Assembly (NCBI GenBank): GCA_015680685.1
Contig: MNCI01033307.1
Coordinates: 233,593-297,592, forward strand
Length of the DNA stretch: 64,000 bases
Direction: 5' to 3'
From: Gnetum montanum
Lineage: Eukaryota > Streptophyta > Gnetopsida > Gnetales > Gnetaceae
Shown: positions 1 through 9,635 of the stretch, in pieces
Position numbering within the stretch: the first letter of the stretch is position 1
How the letters are laid out: each line of letters opens with the position of its first letter
Position numbers and translations under genes: made by a program
Notes under the pieces: generated by a model
Databases searched by the model: none
What the model was told of the DNA's origin: nothing
Seen by the model: the letters and a program-made list of their open reading frames with translations, nothing else

Positions 1-239
1 ACCCTTAGGCATTCTTGCAATCAAAATCTTTCATACATTCATCTTCTACATCACACCATGCACTCCTTTATATATTTTGTTCAATACACATGTTCTCCAT
101 CAAAATTTTCAGTTTTTGAGCATTCAAAGATCCTATTTAATAGTTTTATCATATTCTTGGCTTTTCTAGGATTCCATAGACCCCAATTTCATTTTAAAAC
201 TTCTTTATATTTTTTGAGATATTCAAGTTTTAAAATTTT

Positions 240-343
240 ACCTATGGGCCTCGTATATGGGGCCCCATCAATGGAGCAGACCCATATATGAGGCCCCGTA
301 TATGGGGCCCCATCAATGTAAGGAAAAAATAGTATATATATAT
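240..343 (+). promoter_or_regulatory. Internal LTR-like promoter upstream of ORF3 (copy A)
   Basis: Two copies of a TATATGGGGCCCCATCAATG unit, 45 bp apart (about 250-273 and 295-318), are followed by a TATA-like AGTATATATATA at 331-342. The same arrangement of GGCC...ATCAATG repeats and then a TATA box sits upstream of ORF3 in copies B and C. It also occurs in the U3 of the family's LTRs just before their TATA box. The promoter role is inferred from this conservation. Confidence 0.55.
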
Positions 344-487
344 GTGACCCCACTTTGAAAATTTTACATTTTCTCATAAACACCAAGGAAGTTTTTCAAA
401 TTTTCAAAGCCCAAAAACTTCCAAAGCTCATAACTTTCTAACCGTTTATCCAAATCACTTCATTCTTTGATCCTATACCTACTAGAG

Positions 488-778
488 GTAAGCTCTTTGT
501 CATGAGGGCCACAAATGTACCATTTTTGACAAAAAAAGTTTCATCATTTTTCTAACTCCCATAAAGGTTTAACAAAGAAATTAACTATTAAACACCAAAT
601 TACAAGAGTTAAACCTTTCCAACAAGCTCCAATGAAAATTATAATAAATAATTAATAAAATAATCAATTTTCCATGGTCCAACCTTAGCCAAAGTGTAGC
701 TAACTAATGAGAGAAGTTATTCAAAACCTTAGAGTTACTCATTATATCTACTAATCCATGGATGTGTTATGACTGTAG
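488..778 (+). other. Predicted leader intron of ORF3 (copy A)
   Basis: The donor AGAG|GTAAGCTC at 488 and the acceptor GACTGTAG| ending at 778 bracket 291 nt. The acceptor is followed at once by the ATG of ORF3 (779). Copies B (301 nt) and C (290 nt) keep donor, acceptor and start codon in the same places although the intron body has diverged. Splicing is inferred from consensus and conservation. Confidence 0.6.
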
Positions 779-1803
779 ATGACATCAAAAGGGAAGTACA
801 CACAGGAAGTAGGACCATCCCAACCAAGGAAGAAATAGCCTAGAATAGGAAGAGACCAAGAATAACCCTAAGAAGAACCACTCGCAACCCAGGTCATAGG
901 TCCTCTTAAGGAGGAGGCAGAGGCATAATCTATTCAACAGATTCCAAAACCAACAACAACAACAAAACACTCTAATGGAGATGATGCACCAACATAACCA
1001 ATAAATCTTGAGGTGACCTTGATAAAGGCTTGCCTGAATCAAATCAAATCAAGTTAAATTTTGGCCCTTTCTTGGAGCATGCACCAAGAGAAGTGCAGGA
1101 CTAGTTGCAGGCCTCTCCCATGTGGCCAATCATTACTTTCACCAAGGAGTGGTATATGGGAGAAACATTTCTATTCTAGAACAACAAGTATCCTAGATCA
1201 ATGGTGAAAATCAAGGACATCTTAGTGTCCTACTTAGTGTAGACCATTGCTACAGTGCTTGGGTTGCTCAAAACAGGGACAAACCTTATGAAAATCCCAA
1301 TGCATGTGGATCCTAGCATCAAGAAAGAATAAGCGCAATAGTGTTATGGCATCAACTGCAAGGAGTTTGGTGTGCTCACATCAACAAAGAGAATTTACTA
1401 CAAGATTATGGCCTTCCACATCAATCCCATAGCGAGGCTAAGAAAAATCACTACCTTCTCTACCTGAACATGCACTACTCTGAGTGGGAGATTCTCTATC
1501 AACCTTCCATAGCTGATCTATCTAGAGATGAAGAAGCAATTTAAAGAGAATGAATATGGAAGGAAGGCACTACCCTTTCCATGCCTCATCAGGAAACTTT
1601 GTCGAAGGGGAGGAATAGTACATTATACCAATGATACTATCAGGATTGTTCCAGTCGCCAACTAGGTCCAAATGATGAAGGATAAGATGCCTACAACAAT
1701 TATCCAAGAAGAGGAACAATGACCACCATCTCCACCTACCACTCAAACAACTATGTCAAACATCTCTACAACTACCCAATAGTTGCAAGAATACATGGAA
1801 TGG
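779..1803 (+). pseudogene. Athila-like ORF3, N-terminal half (copy A, broken)
   Basis: The start is the ATG immediately after the predicted acceptor, and the product begins MTSKGK (MAPKGK in C, MAQRLK in B). A basic, low-complexity N-terminus is followed by a globular domain shared by the three copies. Recognisable blocks include PMWPIITF, the WYMGET region, KIPMHVDPSIKKE and LPFPCLIRKL. Several frame changes and stops, mostly TAG, break it. It is cut at 1803 by element F and resumes at 11532. ORF3 lies where Athila elements carry an env-like gene, but I see no transmembrane segment. The end of the globular domain loosely recalls plant transposon-associated domains ending in LPFP-type motifs; I cannot name a family. 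Confidence 0.65.
1799..1803. repeat. Target-site duplication of element F (AATGG)
   Basis: AATGG directly before the left LTR is repeated exactly at 11527-11531 after the right LTR. A perfect 5-bp duplication is what LTR-retrotransposon integration leaves, and it fixes both ends of F. Confidence 0.93.
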
Positions 1804-3813
1804 TGTATTGACCTAAATCTTCGGTGTAAGGTTGGAAGGGAAAACAGACATTGAAAGATTGTTGGGCAGGCACAACTGATCCTGCCTTCGCCCAAGGGTA
1901 AGCTGGAAAAGAGAATGAAGGCAGAGTGCCTTGGATGGTTTGCATGCAAATCAACTAAGGACTTCCCCGAGCATAAGCTATGGCTAGCGTTGGGGTTATC
2001 GTAAATAGTGTAAATGGAATGCAAATAGTGACACGAAATGTAACAGAGTGTAGAGCGTAAATAGAGACTGAATTGTAAATGAAGCGTAAACAGAGCTATA
2101 TTGTAAATAAAGCATAAATAGAGTAAATAATATAAATGGAAGGAAATACTGAAACTTTATTATATTATTTAACAAGAGTGTGCACCGGTCAAAGCATAGT
2201 TACGTGTGTGATAGCAAGTCAAGCGCTAAGCCCCGGAGTAATGTGGTGATGTGTTTTCGGGTGCTTGGATGCTAGGAGTCTCATGTGCCTGAGCGTCCAA
2301 GGTTCAAAGTTACTCTTTCTTCAAAATTGCTGACCCCATTTAAGTGAATCGACAAGGTATTTATAGGGTTTGGCTGGGCTCGGGCACAGAATCTGTGGAT
2401 GGAATCGATGGCCAAGAGATGAGAGGAAACAGGATCATGTGACACGTGTCTGGTAGACAGCTGTGTGTGATTTGGTTGTGTGTAGGTAGGCTACGTTCTT
2501 GACCAAGTACATTGCATTTTACAACTCAAGTTGGCTTACGCCCATGGAAGCAGCGTAAGAGCTTGACAAGCTCATAGATGGTGAGGCTTACAATGAAAAT
2601 TTATAATAACTTCCAAGAGGGATTGACTCTGGCTTGCTTGAAACTTCATGGTCCTTTGAATCGACTACTGCAGGATGTCGATTTGAGTGGTTCTGTGGCT
2701 GTTTGAGGCATCTCTACTTCACCAGGGCTCCTAGCATGAGTTGATTTGGTTCTGGTGTGTCCTTAGCGTGCATTTGGAGTGCTTTTGTCTGGGCATGAAT
2801 AGTGTTCACGCTGATGAATAATGTTCACGTTGATGAATAGTGGTAATGCTGGTGAATAGTGGTCATGTTGGTGAATAGTGGTTACGTTGGTGAATAGTGT
2901 TCATGCTAGTGAATAGTGTTCACGTTGGACTCACGTTGCCAGCGTGTCCTCAGCGTCACCTCAACATGCATGATAAAAAATGATGCATTTTATGTCAAAA
3001 TTCCACATTTAAGACTTGTTTTTGAAGTGTAACTGTTGCCTGACCTTGAGGACATCTTGCATGTTTAATTTGAGCCTGTCTGTGCTTGGATGTAGGCAGC
3101 TTTTGGTAGCTCACGCTGGGCTCACACTGTCAGCGTGACCTCAGTGTGACCTGGGCATGAGCAAGCTAGGATGGTACATTTCACGCCAAATCTTGATCTT
3201 TGAGACCTTTTTTTCAAGTGTAACTACTGCCTACCCTTGGGGATGACCTACATGTTTAATTTGAGCCTATTTGTGCCCTGATCCAAGTCATTTTGGAAAC
3301 TCACGCTGGGCTTACGTTGTCAGTGTGAGTTGGGCATGACTTGAGCGTGACCTCTGAGTGCTGAAAAAGATGTATTTTTAGGCCCAAAATTAGAATTCTG
3401 AGGGCTGGGACTGAGAGCAATCATTAGTGGACCTCGAGGGGGCCTTGTACCCTCAAATTCAAGCCATTTTAACTCTATTTTGAGGCTATTTTGAGTTGCT
3501 CATGCTGCTAGCATGACCTGGGTGTGACCTTAGCGTGAGTAGCAAGATTTGTGCAATTTGGACTTGAAATCTTGGATTTTGAATGTTGAAACTTGGAGCG
3601 ATCATTAGTGGGCCCTGAGGATAGGTTGCACTCTCAAATTAGACCATCTTTGAATTGATCTTGAAGTCGTTGGAGTTGCTCATACTAAGGGCAAGCTAGG
3701 TTGACAAGACGGGTGTGAGTTCCATGCCTTAGTCAAATTTTGCCTCCTGAATGCCGAAAAGGGCTTGAGTCATTCTTGTTTCAAAGTGCTGGGCTGAAAT
3801 TAGTGGTGTTTCA
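1804..3813 (-). repeat. 3' LTR of element F
   Basis: This 2010-bp repeat is closely similar to 9636-11526. On the minus strand it starts TGAAACACC and ends in TACA. A TATA box (plus-strand TATTTATAGG, about 2358-2367) is placed for minus-strand transcription. The body is rich in AGCGTGAG/CTCACGCT motifs and has a 19-bp minisatellite at 2797-2929. It is about 120 bp longer than the other LTR, mostly through minisatellite copy number and a small indel near 2530-2565. Confidence 0.9.
2797..2929. repeat. 19-bp minisatellite, 7 units, in F LTR
   Basis: Seven tandem units of the type GAATAGTGTTCACGCTGAT, each 19 bp with small changes. The partner LTR has only three units at 10619-10674, so the array changed length after the LTRs separated. 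Confidence 0.9.
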
Positions 3814-3827
3814 TTAGCCCCACTTTG
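3814..3827 (-). promoter_or_regulatory. Polypurine tract of element F
   Basis: On the minus strand this reads AAAGTGGGGCTAA directly before the LTR start TGAAACACC. The purine-rich core next to the 3' LTR is the expected plus-strand primer site. D has AAAGAGGGGTCAA before the same LTR start. Confidence 0.75.
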
Positions 3828-4944
3828 TTGACGTCTGGAGGAATCCACCCATGAGGCATCAACAAAGAAGTGTAAAACACCATGAACAAGCAAGTACCAA
3901 GCATTGTCCATTGGCCTCGGCCCCTGGCCAGATGTCATCGCACCGTGTTCAAAAGTACATTGGATTGGGGAAAAATTAGTTGAAGGATAGAAGGTTGTAG
4001 CTAGGGGGATTAGGAATTGATCAAAGGGTGTCATTTTTTGAATTGCGAGAGAGGAATGCTCTCACGTGAATGAGCCAATTTTTTGGTCCTTGTCAACAGC
4101 CAATGTATAGCAGACTTGGAACCAAGGCATGGAAGGTGTGTTCTTTGGAGAAACGGGACCCCTGTGTCATGTTTAAGGGAGCCTGTTGTAAATAGCCAAA
4201 GCCACGCGATGATGTGTAATACGATCATTTGAGACACGAGTGTTTTTCCAAGACAATTTCTTTCTCACCTGGGGCTTGTATGAGAAGACCCAATGGTCTT
4301 TAGTCCATGATGTCAATGGGGTCATGAAGACCTTTTTTGGGCATTTTGCTGTTTGACCTTTTTGTTCTTTTTTTCTTTTCTTGTTCTTTTTTTTGTTCCT
4401 TTTGAAAGAGCTTGCTTTTAGTGCTATGCTCATTTTTGAGCATTTGCATTTTGTATCATGCATTGCATTCTGTGTTTTGCATTGCAACTGCTTAGAGAGT
4501 CACAATTTGCGACAGTGTATCCAGGGTTTTGAACTGAGTGGAATGCGTCCAGGGGTGTAATTGAATAGGGAAATTGGGACATGATGGGGAAATAGGGGAT
4601 GTATCAGGAGTTGTAAATGTACTTATGAATAGATTGATTAACCCAGTTGCATGCGTTAGGAAGAATGTGATACCTTGTCATCATGATGAAGTGCATTTGT
4701 GCACGAACACCTCAGGTGTGTCATCCTGCAAACACAACTCCAAGGGGACAAGAAAACCACAAATGATTCAGTTAGTTAAACACTTTAAACTTGAATGTAA
4801 TCGATGGAATGGAGCCATCATGTGGAGTTTGAAGGTAAAAAAAATCTTAAATAGCATTAGTTTCATCCAAGTCTATGTGACAAATCAGGTGGCAGGTTTT
4901 TGGTGAGCACATACGGTTGACTATAGCAACATGTCTTTTCAAAT
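3828..4944. other. Non-coding 3' region of element F
   Basis: No reading frame here matches retrotransposon proteins on either strand. A pyrimidine-rich stretch (T and C runs, about 4350-4400) is the only notable composition feature. This is where RT and integrase would be expected if F were autonomous. Confidence 0.6.
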
Positions 4945-5310
4945 GACGCTAGGTTGTTGATGATGTCACCAGTTTGTAGTCTTAGTAGACTGTTATGGAT
5001 TAGTTTCACGTCATAATCCTTTGGATGTCACTAGTTTATTGTCATAGCGGATAGTGCAGTGCTAGTTTATAGTCATAGCGGACTACGAAGAGGCAAGCTA
5101 GTTTATAGTCTTAGTGGACTTTGGTGGACAAGTGTGGTAGTTTAGTGTCATACCAGATAGAGCTCTATGGTGTCAGTTTACTCTCATGATGCCAAGACAT
5201 TTTGTGGTGCTAGTTTTAAGTCATAACTCCAGGACTGTTTTGTGGTATCCATTTTAGGTTGTGATGCCAGAATCGTTCTGTGCTAGTTTAACGTCTTAGC
5301 GGACTGATGA
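4945..5310. repeat. Degenerate GCTAGTTTATAGTCATAGCGGACT array
   Basis: A core of the form CTAGTTTAnnGTC(A/T)TAGCGGACT recurs about ten times at irregular spacing of roughly 25-45 bp. Two similar units sit at about 6757-6805 beside the gag/protease junction. Function unknown. Confidence 0.7.
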
Positions 5311-5668
5311 TTACCTTGCTTGTGTAATGTGTGATGCTGCATGCATGGTCATGCTATGTGCCTATGAGATCCTTCAAAAATCAACTAGGAAGAAAACAAC
5401 ATCAAGCGACACCTGTCATACATAGAGTTAGAATGTATAAATGAAAGAAAAGCAATGCAAAAAGTGATAGTTTTAGGCCGTTCTGGGCCATATGCTAGTT
5501 TAAGGCCTTTTTGGGGCATGTGTTTTTGTAGTTTTATGTTTTTATGTTTGATGTTTTTTCAAATGAAATGTGTAAACTAAGTTGAAAAATTTCTAAACAA
5601 AGCAAAATGCGTGATCTAAGTGAGCGGGCATGGTGTAAACACATAGGCTAGTGCAATGTAAACAAAAG

Positions 5669-6460
5669 TCAAAAATGCATGTTAGAGGGGTAGGCAGAAG
5701 GTAGGCAAGCATCTAGCACATTTTCAGCCAAGGGAGAGTCTTGGTCATGTAGTTGCTTCCTCACTAGGCATGGATTAGGGAGCATGCAGGGTTTAGGATC
5801 CTCTGGGGGGTTTTTGGCTTCAACCACTCGTTCAGGTGTGTTAGCCTCAAGCGTTGCATTGGGTACCATAGGTGTACCACCAGGAAACTATTCTTCCAAA
5901 ACTTGCACCATGTCTATGTCATGGATAGTTGAAGAGGAAACATTATCACCATGGATGATAACTTGACCACCTTCGTATGGAAGGTGGATTTCTTGGTGGA
6001 TGGGAGAGGAGATGGCCCTTAGTTGAGCTAGCCAAGGCCTGCCTAGAATTATGTTGAAACCTAGCATCTCCTCTATGATAATGAAATCCGCACTTGTGGG
6101 GAATTACTCTCCTGCCACAAAGGCTAAGTTGATTGTACCTTTGACTGCGACACATGATCCATTGAAGGATTTTAGACATGTGGTTTTGATTGGCCTGATT
6201 TCATCTGTCAGGTCTAGCTTGTCAATGACGGAGTATAGGACTATGTTTGTTGCTGCACCATCATCAACATGCACTCTACAGATGGTGCACTACCCAACAC
6301 GAATGCTAATGGATAGTGGAGCTGTAGTGACTTCCCCTCGTTTGGGGTTGAATTTAACCTCATCATCATGAAAGGCTAAGGTTGTTGAACATAATTCTTG
6401 TGGTGTGGGAGGCAACATTGTTGCATGGATGGATGCCTCATTTGCAGGGATGTCCNTGTT
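5669..6460 (-). pseudogene. Aspartic protease region of element F
   Basis: On the minus strand the pepsin-like retroviral protease of a Tat-type polyprotein can be read. It contains an active-site HVDDGAATNIV (D-x-G-A class, near 6250), then LDLTDEIRPIKT, GRPWLAQLRAISSPIHQEI and LPYEGGQVIIHGDN, ending in an acidic tail that stops near 5669. The GRPW...HQ block is characteristic of Tat/Ogre-type pol. No RT follows, so the polyprotein ends here. At least one in-frame TAG is present. The upstream edge is disturbed by an exact inverted repeat bounded by N (6302-6547), probably an assembly problem. The plus-strand frame over the same DNA is a shadow. Confidence 0.78.
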
Positions 6461-6547
6461 CAACAACCTTAGCCTTTCATGATGATGAGGTTAAATTCAA
6501 CCCCAAACGAGGGGAAGTCACTACAGCTCCACTATCCATTAGCATTN
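6302..6547. repeat. Exact 90-bp inverted repeat bounded by N bases
   Basis: 6302-6391 and 6457-6546 are perfect reverse complements, with single N bases at 6456 and 6547. Perfect identity inside such decayed DNA, with N at the edges, points to a scaffolding or gap-fill artefact rather than biology. Confidence 0.85.
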
Positions 6548-8787
6548 AGCCGTGGGAGTTGTGAGGTGCTCATTTGACCTCTTGCGTTCCCATTTGGTGG
6601 GCCTACCTGGGTTGCTAGTGGGATCAACCCTTGAAGGAGGAGGGATTGAGATGTTGCCCACTATTGGGCTTTAGGTAGGTGAGGGGCCATCACGTTGTGG
6701 CACCTTGATGAAAAAAGGTTACTTAGTGGTTTTTGTTGTTGTGTCATGCCAGTTTAATGTCTTAGCGTATGAGTCATGCCAGTTTAACGTCTTAGCAGAC
6801 GAATGTTGTGGAGCCTTGATCACAAAGGGTGTTGTGCATGCCTGGGGTGGCACCTTGATGACAAAGGGAGGCCTCTTGTTTGTGGAGGCTGGGGGAATCC
6901 TTGCCTTGCTGGGAGGCACATGGAGCACAAAAGGTTTTTGCATAGGTTTGGGCTCGCCACCTATGCTAATTGAGTTTATGACATAGGAGGCATCATTTGT
7001 ATTAGATTAACTTGCCATGTCGATTACCAATTGGCCTTGTTCTATCATTCTCTGCAGGTCATCTTGCAAAGCATAATAGTTGTCTGTACTGTGACCAGCC
7101 ATTTGATGGTAATGGAAGTATTGGTCCAGTTTAAAATGTTGTGGGACTGGGGGCTCATTCGATAATGCTAATGTGGGGTCCCTTAGTAGTTTACATTACC
7201 TATCATGTTTTTGATGGGTAATCACTAACACGTGTTTGTGTTGGATTTTCCCAGCCTTCAAGAGTTGCTCCAGTAGTTGAGAAGGTTGCATTGGTAATGG
7301 TGTGTACTTTGAGTGGTCCTTGAGCTGAAATTTGGGCTTTGGAGTAGCCCTTGCTGATGTAGGTGAGTTGGCACCAAAGTTGGTGGCTTTGGGTTGCTTA
7401 GCTATTGGGCCCTAGTTGGTTGCTTTTGTGTTTGTGGCCACCGTTGCTATGGTTGTGTTTTGCTTGAGAGCATGTTTGTTTTTGTAGGCCACATAAACTG
7501 GGTCATTGCTTGATTGTGCTGCCTCCTTTATGCTTTTGATTTGTGTGAATGCTTGAATCAAAGTACAAGCACTCAAATAGTAGAGTTTTTACTTAACGAA
7601 GTCATTCACAGTGGCTTTAAAAATGATGAGCAAGTATGTCTCGGGGATGGGCTCGTTGAGTTCATTCAGGGTTGCACTCCATCTTTGGATGAATTTTTGC
7701 ACTGGATCTAACAGTGCTTGCTTAATCTGAATTAGACTGTCTAGTGTGGCTTTAGGCTCTAAATTGTATTTAAAGCAGGTAACAAATTGATGTAAGAAAT
7801 CCTCTAGAGAGGATATGGAGTTACGAGGTAAGGCTTAGTACTAGTCTAGGGCTTTTCCTGTTAAGGACATAGCGAACACACGTAAGATTGCATGAGGCCA
7901 GGCCTGAAGTAATAGACTCTCTAATCGAAATGTCACTAGGTGAGAATTTGGATCCCCCTCTCTGTTATACTTGGTCAATTATGGCAATGAAATTCCTTTT
8001 GGTAAAGTTAATGGTGGCATTGAAGAGCTAATTGGATCATCTTGATAGAATTCCAACACCTTGACTTCTTCAGTGTTTGTGATTTTAAGGCACTTTACTT
8101 CATCGGTTAATGCTTGCATCATTATTCTAGCATCTGCCCATTCTTGAGTACTAGGTGGACCGGCTGGTTGGTTAGATTGTGCGTGGTAATAGTTAGATTG
8201 TTTTGTGATTTGTGGGAAAGATAACTATTGGGTTATTGATGGTTGTATTTGAGGGACATTCACAGATGGGATTGCAATGGGTGGTATGCTATAGTGAGCA
8301 AGTTGGTGTTGTTGAATGACAGGTGCAGGCCATTGCCCAGTTAAGAGTTGTGAGGAAACAACTTGAACCTGTTGGGTTGAAGTAGTGAAGGAAATTCCTT
8401 GGATTTGCACTCGTGGTATGTAATGGATGGATGTAGAAGCGGGTATCACAAATGGCATCCCAATTATTTGGGGTCGGAAGGTTGCTTCTATATTAGCTTG
8501 AGAGAAGAGTTGTTGGGATTGTCCTTGTGAGAGGGAGGGTAAAGTGGTAACTGAAGGAATAACAGGGATGGACATATTGAATTAGGTGTTGGTCGTAGGG
8601 AAAATAGGAATGGGGGTGGGTGCTTCCTATTGAGAAACAGGTGCTTGAGTGCTTGTAAATGCATGAAGAGGCATAGTCTCTCCAGTGAAAGGGTGGAATA
8701 ATGGGTTCGCGTAAGTATGAGGACTGACAGTGTGGTATGAATCCCCATGTTCAGATTAAGCCGCGAAATCATCTTCCTCATCTCCAT
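6548..8787 (-). pseudogene. Gag of element F (Tat-like)
   Basis: The N-terminal part is rich in Pro, Gln and Ile (about 8575-8225), followed by the plant retrotransposon gag domain (about 7990-7560). Visible motifs include GDPNSHLVTFRLESLL, the SLTGKALD-Y region, LEDFLHQFVTCFKYN and VQKFIQRWSATLNELNEPI, which match the family pattern. Near 7140-7040 is YHQMAGHSTDNYYALQDD, a CxxH-like knuckle in which the cysteines appear lost. Gag forms the particle that packages element RNA. The frame has a handful of stops (again mostly TAG). Alternating hydrophobic and basic residues follow toward protease. The start is uncertain; 8787 is the best in-frame ATG. Confidence 0.8.
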
Positions 8788-9610
8788 TCTACGGTGGGTT
8801 GCTGCAAGGTTTGATTCCTTGCCATGAGGAGCTGGGATATGAGTTCGTGATGGGATTCAGAGAGGGGAATCACGTCATATGCTGAAGGAGTAAAGTTATG
8901 GCCTCCCTTATAGATGAGTTCATAATGTTGTTTTGCTTCTATTTCCATGCGATCAATGGGCAGGTTAGCTTGGATCTTTATGCAGATGAAGTTGTATTGT
9001 TTTGGGGTGAGAATTGTATAAGTGGGATTGATCTAGGAAGATTCCATGACAATGTGTGCAGTGTGAGTAACTCACAGCATGTGCAGCATGTAGCATGAGT
9101 TACTTAGCATGCGTGACCTACAGCGTGAGCAAGTTCAGCGTGCGTGATTGGGTGGACTAGCATGAGCAAGCTCAGCGTGCGTGACCTACAGCATGAGCAC
9201 TGCAATGTGAGGTATCGGGGATAGAAGGATAGGATGGCTTGACATGCAAGCTGGCATGCATAAGTTGGCTTGACAGGCTAGCGTGTACCAGGTAAGATAT
9301 AGGTTGCAAGAACTGAGAGGAGCTCTCTATGATTGGTCAATGGTGGTGGTGGGAATGTTATTTGGCAGGCTATCTATGGAGTAGCTTGTTTAAGCAGCGT
9401 GTGTATGCTATTCAAGTTATGATGATGCAATTGCAGAGCTTTGAGGTGTTGGGTGTAACGTAAGAGTTTTATAGGGTTGTACGCCTAATTAATTTAGTGT
9501 GAGCAAACTAGGGTGGGCTTGAGCAAGCTGGGCTTGAGTCTTAGCACCTGGTTTGCACAACGTCTAATAGGTAATGTGATCAGCGTTTTGATTAAATGAA
9601 AAACATATTC
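8788..9610 (-). other. 5' leader of element F with GCGTGAGC repeats
   Basis: This is the untranslated region between primer site and gag. Around 9055-9210 short units such as AGCATGAGCAAGCTCAGCGTGCGTGACCTAC are repeated about three to four times. They use the same GCGTGAG vocabulary as the LTRs. No coding sequence recognised. Confidence 0.55.
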
Positions 9611-9629
9611 GGTCCTCCTTCTAGCGCCA
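9611..9629 (-). promoter_or_regulatory. Primer-binding site of element F
   Basis: On the minus strand TGGCGCTAGAAGGAGGACC lies six bases inside the 5' LTR. TGGCGC starts are usual for plant gypsy primer sites. I do not assign the tRNA. Confidence 0.6.
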
Positions 9630-9635
9630 TTTTAC

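Noticed and set aside
2797-2929. Possible CRISPR-like direct repeats
   Set aside because: The 19-bp units are contiguous with no spacers, and this is a plant LTR minisatellite.
4173-4487. 104-residue Lys-rich minus-strand frame in F
   Set aside because: Low-complexity translation of a T/C-rich tract, with no conserved motif.
6051-6371. Plus-strand frame with MLMDSGAVVTS, resembling an aspartic protease active site
   Set aside because: It is antisense to the real F protease, which reads on the minus strand with HVDDGAATNIV and the GRPW...HQ block in order.
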